A DNA stretch of 64,000 bases. It comes from Hofstenia miamia (taxonomy: Eukaryota; Xenacoelomorpha; Acoela). Shown in pieces: positions 1-12,308 of the stretch; position 1 is the stretch's first letter, and the number at the start of each line of letters is the position of its first letter. The notes below the pieces were generated by a model that searched no databases, was not told where the DNA came from, and was given only the letters and a program-made list of their open reading frames with translations. Location of the stretch: assembly GCA_004352715.1 (NCBI GenBank), contig SCFE01000019.1:1345825-1409824 (forward strand), in the 5' to 3' direction. The position numbers were made by a program, and so were the translations under genes.

Positions 1-3000
1 CATCTTTGACCACTGGGTGTATCCAAAGAAGACTTACATGTTAGTACACGATTTGTATCTTTATTGAGTGGTAGAATATAATCTACGGAATCACTTATTA
101 CCCTGGAATAGCTGACAAATGGTTTCAACAGTATAGTGTCAAATCGTACTCCAACCCCACATTGTAAAGCTGAATCATTTCGGTAAATTTATTTATTCTA
201 ATTCTATAAGATATTTTGGGTTCAATGCAGAATGTTTTAATAATTTTAAAACTTAGGTATTTCTTCTCATTATCGAGATTCCCCCATTGAAATATGGTAA
301 TCAAGTTTAAATAATATTGATTTTTGAATTGTTCTGTTTTATTATTTGTTGTTAAATTCGGCTTCTGAACTTCAACAACAAGGGTATACATTTCAAATAG
401 GGTTCGAGTTTTTCGGTTTACTGCAGAAGCAGTCCCCTATAATGTTATTTCGAAGAAACGATCCAGTCTTCTAGGATCAAAGTCACATTGAAGCATAGTT
501 TTGTTTTACTGGATTAACAACTTAATTTGAAAATGTATTTTCTCTTGAATAACTTCTTATTAATAACAAAATAGTTGCTAAAAGCTTATTTTTTAAAACC
601 GACATGCAAAATTTTAATGTAAATTAGCTCGAGAAGCATTTAAATACCTGACTTCAAAACGTCATTTTAGGTTCGTACTAAAAATGCATTCTATTCTGAA
701 AGCCGATAACTCGGGGTTGTCCATGAGAATCGCATGTAATTGGATGGGATGGGAGACTACATATTTGTATTTCTCATGGTGTTTGATACTTGTTATTGTA
801 AAATAAATTTATAGTTAAAGTTAATAAAGTCAATAAATTTTGTCATTTTGCGTTTCTCATGTAGTCGTATTTAGTAGTGACTAAACCTAAATCAATTTAA
901 TAATTTTAGTTGAGCTGTATTTCGTATTCATATTATAATTTGAATCCGGTGGGAATGGATGAGACATGTATAAATTGTCATGGGATGGGTTCGGATAAGA
1001 CACAAAAATATGTCTCAATTACAATGATGCGATATGTTATACGCAGTTGTCGATTTTTTAAGAATGTGTTCCCAATGGCATATTTTTACTCATAGTTAAA
1101 TAACTAAAAGAGCATTATATGTTGTAATAACATTTTTCACCTCCAATGTTTTTCTAGCACATTGAAAGTGTTTCTTAAAAGATTCTTAAGCGAAATCGAT
1201 AAAAAGTTTCTTTTACAATTTAAAAGGAAAAATATCACTAACAAGCTGCATAGCGCAGCTAATTGGTCCGGGAATCTGCTTGAATTTACAGTAATTAATA
1301 ACGCAGACACTTGGTCTGGAAATCAAATAGAATTTTATGGCAGATTAATTTGTGAAACGTTCATTAATAACGACTAAATCTTATAATCGTTAATATAATT
1401 TAATTAATTTGTAACATTCAATGAATTCTTTCATGAATTTATGCAATACATGAAATGTATATTAAATCTTAGATAAAACCAACACTGATTTAAGCAAATT
1501 AATATACGCTAGAAAATTCACAAACGGCAGTACTTAGAGCTACCTCTGCCAAATATATCTGATTGCCTTGTTTTAAATTTCATATGCTGATACATTTAAT
1601 TATGGGACACGCCTTTTCTATTTATGCCCGGCAATTATTTCAAAATTCACAAAATTTTAGAGTAAAGGAATTGTTTACAGATTGAATATTGAAAAAACTA
1701 CGTATTTGGTATTAATAATACAGTCTAGAACGCTGAGTTTTAATTTTGAAGCCATTTGAATTTATTGTGTAATGGGGCAAAAAATTTAATGGTATTGTAA
1801 TGCATGTGTTTTATACAATTCTTTTGTTTGACTTGCAGATTTCAACGTTTTGTTGCTCTAGATCCGTTGAAATTGCGTTTAATGCTAATATCTACATATA
1901 GAGGCAACTTAGAACAAGAACTTCACAAAATTCTAAAGCTTTAAAATTTATAAAATTTAATTTTTTGCCACTCTTCTATTCAAAGATCGATTAGTGGCGT
2001 CAAATATTATACGTTCTTGCTTTCGAGGACAAAGATGCAAGATTCTTACAAATCTAAGAGTCTCTCAGAAAAAGTTGCAAGTGTACTGGGGTCGGCAGTT
2101 TTTCAATTTCAGCATGGGTTGCAACTTATCATGTCATTTGGGTTTAGTTGGAAGTTAGGATGAAATTATTCAGCATTTTTGTTTTATCTAAATTTACTTG
2201 TCCCAATAAGATAATTGAGTTGAGTATGACTTAACTTGAGTCTTATAAATTAAGCCTAAAATGGTGGTCCTTTTGCAAATTTGCTCTTAATCATTTATAA
2301 GTTGTTCAGAACCAACAGTCAGTCGAATAATTCCGCATAACCATCGAAATTTGCATTCATTTTGGTTTATTTACAGTGTTTTTAGTTCCAACATTTAAAA
2401 GCTCTTCTTCATATAACTAAATTTTTGACCACTCTGAAGTAACTTTTTGTAAAACAATACATTTTCTAATTCTACATTATTATTTTGGTGTTATTCTTCA
2501 TGTGTTTATTGCTTAGTTTTTAGAATTGCAGTTGTTGGAATATATGAATCCAATAAAACACGAGCAGTTGAGTCAGAACTGTTATTCCAGTGAACTGATA
2601 AAAATTGGATTAGGGTTTAATCTTTTGTTACAATCAACTTAATTCTTTAAATGATTTAGTTTATCTCAACACTCGCTTCGCGCAAACTTATTAAATTTAA
2701 CGCACACTGGCACCTTTGTTTCCCAAAGCATGCATTGTTTGAAAAACGCCTTATTAAATATTTGATGAACGGCATTTTTCCAAATGTATGGATCAATATA
2801 AGTTCAGCCATGAATAAATTTTTAAATAGCTCGTTGATATTTGGGAATGGAAATATACAATTCAATATCTATGGAATTTCACTGGAAAATTTTGTTTGAT
2901 TTCTCTATCTTCAATTCAAACAACTATCTCCAACTTTTCCATTTTTCTTACATAGTCATCACTTGTTTATACTTAAAGACATTGTCCATGAAATATATAC

Positions 3001-6000
3001 ATCTAAGCCTGTTTATAATGTGTTATTCTCCTCATATATTTATCAAACACCAGGCTGTGTGATTGTGTAGAAACGTCGGTAAAAAACATGTGTTTGACCA
3101 GTCTTTGTCAAATTTGAAATATGCAGTTTTGTGTGATTCTGAATCATGTCACTTATCGTAACCAAGGGAAGAGCGATCATTCTTCTAAGATATATATATA
3201 TTCAAAAAGAACTTGATATGTTCAAATTTGAAAATCCGATTAAACCACTCGTGACTTATTCCAATTAGCTGTTATCAAACCTATATTGCTTGAAAACCAT
3301 TTTCACTTTCTTTTAAAAATGTTAAAAATTAGTTTAGGGGAAACTTATTACGTTTTTATTTGAAAAAATTTCTAAATTTTAATTTTTAAGTTTTCTGTCA
3401 TCAGTTTCTACTAAATAAATTTTAAGTTTTATTAAATAATAGGATTTTAATTATTTAAATATTTTAGACGTTTTCTCGTGTGACATACATTGAATGAAAC
3501 GGAAAAAATGGCGGGGAATCCATTTAAAATCTCTTAGTGACTAACAAAGTAAACCAATTCATCATGAAATAGGTAAATGAAATACGTTACTTTAATTCAT
3601 TTAATTTCTGCTTACTACCAACTAGTGTAGCCTAAATGAATTTCAAAATTATATTTTATATAAAGTCTTGCTGCAGCATAAAAATCGATATAAGGAATCG
3701 AATAGCTATGAAGCAAACGTAATAGCTATAATTATGATTACCATTGAAACATTCACAGTAGGTCACTTGCAATACATATCATTATATAATTCAGACGAGA
3801 TCAATTTCACAACATCGCAATAGGAGCAAATCCTTTTTATATTGTACAATTCAATTTCTTGACGTAAATCCTTGATATTGCATCCCATTTTTGACACGAT
3901 CAAAATTCCAGCTAATTTATCTTTCACCCATTCCATCATATCAAGTGTTCTCTACTAGATTGTAAACTTTAACTTATGTTAAATATGAAAAACAATTGGC
4001 AAGGTATGACTAAATTTGTAGGCCTAATCATCTTTGCATATTCGTCTATAATTTCTACTAACCTCCAATTTTTTAAAGAAAGCATACTTGGAGACAAACA
4101 AAATGCATATATCTAATATTAAACATTTCCTCGAATGTATCTAATCGCTGTAATTTTTTACTTCGATTTCCTTTGCATTTAGTAGCACTTGTAATCATCA
4201 TTGCAGCTACTTTTCTTCAGTTCTACAGATTTTCTATATTTTGAAATTGGTTGCTCTTAGCTGTTCGGTTGTAGCATAGAAAGTGAAAACAGCGATGGTC
4301 AATTACTGATTTTGTTATTTCAAGTTATTTAAGCTTTGATTTTACTACTATACTCTGTAGCGACGTAAATACATTGAAAAACATTTTAGCTATTGTTAGA
4401 TTAGAAATTTTGGCCTTAGCTGGCTGTGTTAGTAAGTTTTTAGTGTAGTCGTCGTTGGTTTTGGCAAACAGCCGGCCATGGCCGCTGAAGATAATTCTTG
4501 AATTGATACATTTAGTACGTGTTTAAAAATTAAATTCGTCATCTATTATACATCAGCAGGATGTCTTTAAGGTCTTCTTGATCATATGCTGTCCGACATA
4601 CCGAAATCTTGATTTAGTACGAATAGTGATTTTGTATGATTTATCCCAGTATTGACACGCAAAATGTAGGCTGTTTGGCCAATTTGGTATAGCAATTGAC
4701 CTCTTTTTAGACATTGAGTGGGCTATTGTTGTGATATACACTGTGTTAAAGTGGGTCAGTTTCAGAATGTTCATGATCAGTGGTAGAAAACCGCGCTTCA
4801 ACTTTCATATTGTTTTGTAGAATGAGTATTTTCGCTCACTAAAACTTGTGATTCTTTCATTTTATATCGCTACTGTGCTACACGAGATACCATTATATAA
4901 ATTTTCAAAATTCTAATTTTATTAATGAAGCAAACTGTTTTGAAAAGTTCAAGTTAGATTTTGAAACGACTGTAAGCGGGGAGGGAGGGGGTGCGCTGTA
5001 TTTTCCGGAGGAAGGATCAGTGGTGATCATGTGAGTGACCGAAACCAGATCTTGTGAAATCTTTGAAAATATTGAGAAAATACAATTTAAAATACATTCG
5101 ACCACTTTAGTTCTTAAATTTTTTAATTTATTACCTAAAATTTTTGATTCATCCAATCAGAATCAGTTTTCAAAACCTGACCGGGCATTCCATCATGCCC
5201 CCTTGCGTACTTCACTAACTGTAGGTAATAACACAATGTGTATGTGTAGGTTTGTAGTTTCTATCCTACAAAAGAAACTATCTGATTCAGAAGCACAGCC
5301 AGGATTTTCTGATAGGGACATTTTAGAGGGAAACAAATTGAATTAAAAACTAAAATTTTGGACCAAACTGTATGAAGACCATATTGGTACATCAAATGTA
5401 TCATTTCAATGATGACAGTACAGAGAGAGCAAATCGTGAACGACTCACTGTGCTCTTGAAAAATAACGGTTTTTAAATATAGATCCATGCTGTGATCAAG
5501 ATTCTACTGATCTATTTATTCCTGTTGTACTTTATAGAGCATAACGCAAGTATACCCTCTAAAATTATATTGTCATGGTCTTACTTAATAATAATAATCA
5601 GCTTACTTAATCTTAAAGCTATGCTTGATTTAGAAAACATTGGAGCAAAACCTGGTCAGTACAGCCCTAAGAATGTTTGGGTTGTTAAATGGATTATGGC
5701 CTTGTCCTTGTCACAAACTCCACATCTTGACATCATTTAGTGTAAAGAAAATCATGTAGTAGTGTTGTCGTTTGTGTTACTCGGGGTAACGACAAAACCT
5801 TCTTCTAAAGTCTGCACATTAAGTCACTTGCTTTGTTCTAAATTGCTTTGGAGAAAGTCCTTCAGTTATTTGGAAAGGCTTGTTTCTATTGTTTTAGATT
5901 TAGTAATGTATGCTGATACGAATAGATAACAGTTGATACTTCGGAGTTCTTATTTTGTGACATGCTTGTAAATCCTCGAGAAACACGCCTGTGTTCATTA

Positions 6001-6165
6001 TAAAGACAAAGTGCGTCAAATTGGTTAAAATCATTGAAATATATATATATATATATAAGCAACGTGACGAACAGGTTAGATATTTAAAACTACAAATCCA
6101 CCATACTCACATACAATTTGTGGATCCGATTTCTTTGTCAAGCAGTCAACATTTGAGAAGACTTA
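1..6165. other. No gene recognised
   Basis: AT-rich sequence with only short chance ORFs. Nothing resembles a known protein, tRNA or rRNA on either strand. A G-rich run sits at 4978-4992. Confidence 0.6.
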
Positions 6166-6293
6166 AGGGAATGCTCCACTGGCGATTTTTGACCAAACTT
6201 TTGTCAGGATTTTTGTGTGCTACATTGCGGATTTTTGTTTAAACAAAAATCTGGACAAAAGTTTGGTTAAAAATCGCTAGTGTAGCACCCCCT
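6166..6293. mobile_element. Fold-back MITE with TTA flanks
   Basis: About 44 bp at 6173-6216 pair with 6243-6286 at roughly 39/44 positions, around a 26-bp loop. The outer ends read AGGGAATGCTCC and, reverse-complemented, AGGGGGTGCTAC, and both are flanked by TTA (6163-6165, 6294-6296). This suits a PIF/Harbinger-type MITE. No coding capacity. Confidence 0.65.
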
Positions 6294-6784
6294 TTACCTT
6301 TCCAAATTTTTATGAAATATATATGAACAAACACTATAAAAGTTTTACTGTAAGAAAAATTAAGCGCATAAAACATAAAATTTTCCAAATTATAAAAACG
6401 TAAGAAATGGGACTTGTACATAAATTGATTTGAGTGCCTAATTTGGACCCGTCATTCTACTTGAACCGAGATTTCTTTGTCCGATCTGGGGATCGAGTTG
6501 TATTGCAATTTGTAGACCTAAAAAGCACACAAGCAAGTACAAGCAAAGTAAAATACATTTTACTATTATAGTGTTAACCGCAAAAATCGACAATAGAAAA
6601 CTAAGGGGGCATTCACTATTGCCTCCTTCCAACTCTGTATACATCACCACTCTGATTAATTATCATGTAACAAGTGATAAAACAACTAAGTGATCCTGCT
6701 TAGCATTTAGTTTGACAATCAAACTCTATTCTTTGGTTGTGTATAGAGGATAGTGAGAGGAAAATCGTTATTGCTATTGACTTC

Positions 6785-6789
<5 letters not shown>

Positions 6790-6838
<49 letters not shown>

Positions 6839-6848
6839 GATATATATA
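6790..6848. repeat. (TA)n microsatellite
   Basis: Nearly pure TA repeat with minor interruptions near the right end. Confidence 0.95.
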
Positions 6849-8574
6849 GTCTGTTTCATATTAGGTTTCACACTGAGTAAATTTTAATTTTTAATGTTTA
6901 AATTGTCAATAGCTTTTTGCAACTTAACTTCATCAAAGCCACAACTTTCCTTATAACTTCTTACACTTTTCATCTCAAACTATCAGTAACATTTAGAACT
7001 CCTAAGTGCGTTGACATCTCACTTTGCATGCTTAGAAGAAAAAATATTGATTTTCACAATGACTTTTTAGTTTTATTGAATGAAGATTTTTTATGAAAAT
7101 GTATGCTGAGCCTAAATTGTGCAGGATTTTTTAAAATCCGTGATTTCATCAAAAAATGTTAGCGCTTAAACTCTTAAACAATTGAAGATTTCCAAAATTC
7201 GGAACCCCACCGTATAGAATGTACTGTGACCAGATCTTTTTACAAAATCTTAATTTTCATGGAAATAATTAAAAGTGCATTTACCAAATCTAGCCTTTCC
7301 TAAGATTTCCAAATAGGCTTGGCATAAATTGTTTGAAAGTCCGCATGACAGTTTGGGGTTGGGTGATATGTATGCACCTTCTAATTTCTTGTATTTTTAT
7401 GGAATTTTATCGTCACCGTGACTCTTAGGGTTCTATTCTTTTGCGAAAGTTTAATGCTTACCCTACTATTTAAGAATTTCCCTCTTTGTTTGCAACTAAA
7501 ACGTGTTTCAAAATTATTTTATAAAATGTTTATTTTTCTTGAAAAAAATTCCATTAATACATTAACGACAATAACTAATAAATCATTTTAACTACATAAT
7601 TTCAGAGCGTAACTGACAATTCTGTAGAACTAGTCGTTAATGCAGTTAACTCTTGTCTTCCTTGCGCTTAAGTATAAAATGGAAGTTTCCTTTTTATGAA
7701 ATTTCGTATGAATTGTACTTATTACTATTCGAGTTTCCAATAGACCTCATTCAATTAGAAATGCAATTAATCTGTTTCCATTTGGTTTAGTTTCTCGCGT
7801 AGTTAATCCCCGACAAAACGTAGTGTTTCCACTATTCGTAGTTTGCTGCGATGTTGAATGAAAGAAAAAAAGTGTAGTTCTTCTGGGACAATACGCCTTT
7901 TAATTTGGCGGTGTTTGTAATACTCGCGTATACTGATCAGTTTTTGCCATATTTTTGGCAGATCTAGAAAAGATCAAGGTTTCTGGCACAAAATATTGCA
8001 AACAATGTTTTTCGTACTTAAGCTAGTTTTTTAAACCAAGAGGTTTTCATTAAATGATTTTGAAAATATGATTTTGTTGAAAAGCTTATGTAATTCTACT
8101 CTTGAATAATTTGTTTTACTCCAACTGGTGAAGATAATCGGAGATATTATTTAGATTGATTATAAATGTTTTTTAGAAATTCTTAATTTTTATAACTGGT
8201 CGAGTTATGCTGTAGGTCCAACAAAGCTTTTCAAAAAATGTTGAGCCTATGTATAACACGCTTTTTAGGAAGTTGCATTAACCTTGCCACCCGGCGGATT
8301 CAGAAAGGGCCGTTATGATTAATGCCATTGAAGAGTTTTATGTACCTGTATTTGTTTATGTTCTAATGCACAAAAAATTACTTGTAATATTCATCGTAAT
8401 TCCGTAAAATGCCGCTTAAACAAAAAAACAAAATTTGAGTACAGCGTTGCCACTTGGAAACTATTAATTGACTATCACTTTTTAGTCATTTTTTTAAAAA
8501 AGCTTAAAGTTACTTTTGGTTACTCTTTTGTTTGACTTAAATTTGATTAACTGCCAAACTAAACCTAGCATTAA

Positions 8575-9360
8575 GGGGGCATGTACATTTTTAGTATCTT
8601 TTAAAGAAAAATATTTTACAAACAAGTCTATGTCTCTTTTTTGATATCACCATGACTTGATAGAGGGAAATATGTGAAAAAAAATTTTTCTGACTGAGTG
8701 GCCATAGCCATACATATGGCTACAAAATGGACATTTTGGCCAAAAAATAGCAGTATTTTAAAAATCTATCTAGTACAAAACTTTTTGTCTAATTGTCTCC
8801 AAACTTGGTATATATACTATTTTACAGCATATGATCATTAGTTAGCATGGATTTTCCATATACTGGTATTGTTTTTGAGTTATATAATTTTAAAAATTCT
8901 ACCATACTCGCATACAATAAATGCCCAATTTTATCATCCCCTGACAAAAGCATGACCACATATCAAAAACTACTTGGCTTATTGCAATATCCATGCTAAC
9001 TATTGTTAATAACCTTCTAACCAGCAAGTATGCAAAATTTTGAGACATTTTATCCAACTTTAAAGAAGTAGATAGGTCTTAATTGCAAAAAAACATATTT
9101 TTTGGAAACGGACAAATTACAAGATATTACTTATATAAATATAAACAACAGTCACAAAAACACATAAAACAGGCATAACAGGTAATATACAGTTTCAGTC
9201 AAACAATAAAATGGCAATAGTTTTAAAATTCTCCTGCTCCATATGTTTTACCCTCCATTTTCAATTTTTCCTCCTCTTCTTTTATACGCTGTTGCCTCCA
9301 GAGAACACGTTTACTTTTATTTACAGATTTGCGATAATTATCCTTAAGTCTCTTTCTGTC
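8575..9360 (-). mobile_element. 3' end of an unclassified DNA transposon
   Basis: The minus strand is open from the N at 9361 down to a TAA at 9223-9225, giving a charged C-terminus that includes KRLKDNYRKSVNKSKR and ends KTYGAGEF. Its 3' flank runs about 650 bp to a TTAAGGGGGCATGTAC border near 8573. The AGGGGG end resembles the fold-back element at 6166. I do not recognise the family firmly; a TTAA- or TTA-target element is inferred. The 5' part is missing at the contig seam. Confidence 0.45.
9223..9360 (-). pseudogene. C-terminal fragment of a transposon-type protein
   Basis: 45 codons plus stop, open to the N at 9361 and very rich in Lys, Arg and Glu, with WRQQRIKEEEEKLK and the terminal GAGEF. 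Base composition is richer in G and C than its surroundings. The function is a guess; a transposase C-terminus fits the TIR-like border and low-complexity charge. No start is present. Confidence 0.45.
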
Positions 9361-9383
9361 NTATATATATATATATATATATA
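9361..9383. repeat. Single N followed by (TA)n: contig seam
   Basis: One N at 9361 is followed directly by a TA microsatellite, the same pattern as at 56224, and marks a join of unrelated contigs. Confidence 0.8.
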
Positions 9384-11714
9384 GTTGACGCCACAACATG
9401 GCCTATTTTGGTAATTTTCTCATTGCTTTTATAGTTGTTTTTAGTATTAAGAAGTATTTTGAAAAATTTCTGTATTATTGATGTAACCACTGCACTATGT
9501 ACGGCACTCAATTATCGTTGAATTTGTAACTTTTGAAAATATTGCAATCTTTAAATCCTAAATTGATTTAATCCCACAAGTATGTTGTTCTTTCAGAGTT
9601 TAATTGTATTGTTTCATATATCTATTTAGAGATCAAGTCGAATTCGGTTGTTTGACAGTTTAATGGAAGTCATAATTCGAATCATTGCCTCGAAGATTTT
9701 GATATTGAAACTTCTTCAAAATATTGCGATTTTCAGAATCTCATTACAAAGATTTTGAGCATACTATCATTAATCATTCTGTGAACTTTAATAAGCACGG
9801 TAACTATTTTACCCATTTGATCATGTCTGTGAATAGTTATTTAAAGGTACTTTATTCTGTAGGTCATACTGTACGTCTTTATCTTTAAATTTAGTAATTC
9901 TATTTTTGCTATTAGAAGTCTGGACGCATAAGGTATTTTGTATTATTTTGAATAGAAATGTGAGTTTCAAGTGATTTTTATTGTTCAGTTTCAGCTTCAC
10001 ACCATAATTGGCATCTCTTTATCATACGTATAAGTAGCAGTTATATACTTAATTTTGTAAAAAAAACATTTTTTGCAGTGCAACATTATCTGTAAACGCA
10101 TACAGCAATCAGTTCTTGCAGGGCCTACTTAAAAATAGCTCCTGGTTCTTGTTAGCAGCTAATTCAAAAAAACGGAAATAGATTTGTGTTGTTTATGTTC
10201 TTCAAAGGACATATTACCTAGTAGCACTGTTGTATTCATTGTTTTGACTCATGTTCTTTTCTGAAGGTCACCCCATGTTCACTCCTTATATTTACATTGC
10301 TTTGTTGCAGGTGAGTTTTTATTTCTGGATGTCCTTTCTATGGATTTGATAAAGCAGTAAATTCTAACCCCATTGGCTAAGCATTTTGATTAAAACATCT
10401 TTATCTTCCACTTGGGATTTTACTGGATAATGGAAACAGTTTTCTGTTTTGACATCTAACATCTGCGGTAGAGACTATCTTTGAATACAATAATGTTATG
10501 TGAGGGTATTTTATTTTACAAAATATCCCCAAGATGTCTTACAGACGTGGATGTCGTGGCGAAATTCGTCAGGGACAAAATCGCCATTTAATTATTTTGT
10601 GTTTCTTGCTGATTGATAGTTTTGCGAGCACTCAGTTCATCTTTTTATTCTTGCAAATTTTTAGGACTCCAAGTCGCCAGTTGTAATCTCCGGATTTGGC
10701 GCTTTTAACTAATAGCGATTAGAACTTAAATACCAATATGGGTATAGTTGATTCAACATGGAAAACCACAAAGTTTATCACTACTCGCCTTAATTTCCTT
10801 TTTTCAAGTCATCTAAAAAATTTATGAAATTGCGCATATTTTATGTGAAAATGGTGGCTCTCTTCAGTAAAAGGCTTCCATGTGCATACATATATACCTT
10901 AAAGTTTTTGTGGAGAACCTCATAACTCATTCAATTTTTGAAAAATATTAGTATATTTTGTATAACTTTCAAATAAATAATATTTTTATAATAATTCTAG
11001 GAAAGAAATTTGAACCGCATCTCCCCGTTCTAAGATCGTTTGAACATTGACTCTTAAATGTTTCTAGACGTCGACATTTTTAAAAAGAATTTGCAAGAAT
11101 CTGTTGCACTCATTTTTCAATCCATTCTCAATTCTCTCTTTCTCTTTAATACGTTCATTTGATTGAATTACATGGAATGGGATTTTGGTGAATTATATTT
11201 CTTGATTCGTTTCATATTAAAAATGTGCAGGACTAAATTATTGACTAAATAGTTCTTACAGGGGTGTGTTTAGTCGGATTGAAAATGCACACTATACCAG
11301 CGCATATGCTTGTCAGCGGAATGAGAATTAGGATTTCATTTATTTATTTATAGTTATATGTTGCCGCTATTAAATTTTAAATTTATTGTTTGTCTTATGT
11401 TGGGAATGTCAATTGTACTGTTAATTGCTGGCTACGTGGTGTTTAATTGATTGACGGAGGCGTTTTGTGATCTGTTGATATTGTTAACACAGCAATCAGC
11501 TGTTTGCTAACATATTATGACACAACGCAATTGCGAAAGCATTGTGAGTGCCAATAGCTAGCGGTGTCGCTACAATTAAGTGATTTGTTAATTAATTTTC
11601 TCCAGCGGTGAATGGCGCACGTATTTGGGCGAGAAGTTCGACCTTTCTGCTAATGTAAACTGCACGGTAATTTGATTGGCTCGCAGTTTTATTTCTCAAT
11701 TGGCGAAAATTAAT
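9384..11714. other. Upstream flank of the protocadherin gene, no gene recognised
   Basis: AT-rich sequence without a supported ORF. The promoter and any 5'UTR exon presumably lie here or further upstream, but I cannot place them. Confidence 0.6.
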
Positions 11715-11722
11715 TCTTTCAG
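11715..11722 (+). promoter_or_regulatory. Possible 5' splice or trans-splice acceptor upstream of the ATG
   Basis: A pyrimidine-rich TTCTTTCAG lies 26 nt before the start codon. It could be the acceptor of a 5'UTR exon or of a spliced leader. An in-frame stop at 11737 means it cannot add coding sequence to this start. No TATA box or transcription start could be supported nearby. Confidence 0.3.
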
Positions 11723-11748
11723 ATAGTGATTGGAGTTGATTCACACCC

Positions 11749-12156
11749 ATGTACTTACTCCTCTTTTTGTGGATTAACAATCTTTTTCATCCCAATCGCG
11801 TTAATGGACAGAAAACATACACCATAAGTGAGAACCAGCCACCTAACACCCGAATATGTGATATATCCACTATCTTCAAAAACATTCAATTGGAAGGCAG
11901 TACTATTAGGGCAGTTGATTCAGGATTCAAAAAAGTCGACCTTGATGTTGTTAGAGAAAGTGACGATGTTCATTACTTAATAACTAAAACCACTCTAGAT
12001 AGGGAGGAGCTATGCAAAGCAAAGCATAATATTGCTTGTGTTACTAGTGTCTCACTTAGTATAATGGTTGATGGAAAGGCTCCAGAGTTTGACCGAATCA
12101 ATCTTCAAATAGCTGACCAAAACGACAATAAACCTAAGTTTTCGAAATCGGAGCAG
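11749..12156 (+). CDS. Protocadherin exon 1: signal peptide and EC1
   Basis: The start ATG is chosen because an in-frame TGA lies just upstream (11737-11739) and the ATG is followed by a short hydrophobic run, MYLLLFLWINNLF, as in a signal peptide; cleavage near VNG-QKTY is inferred. EC1 has the protocadherin-type LDREELC followed by a second Cys, and ends with IADQNDNKPKF. The donor is GAGCAG|GTGATT at 12157, phase 0. An ORF runs about 60 nt past the donor before a stop; that extension is hydrophobic and unlike a cadherin repeat, so it is treated as intron. Confidence 0.9.
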
Positions 12157-12273
12157 GTGATTTTTTATAATGTTTTTATCTTAGTTATACTTCTAATACA
12201 ATGGGTTTATCTCAATTAATAGTAGCCGTATTATTACTTTGTGTAGATGCTACCCTTATTGTTATTAATATTA

Positions 12274-12308
<35 letters not shown>

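Noticed and set aside
1162-1377. 71-codon ORF with repeated WSGN words
   Set aside because: Starts at a non-ATG codon, resembles no family I know, and has no convincing exon context; probably chance or an old repeat.
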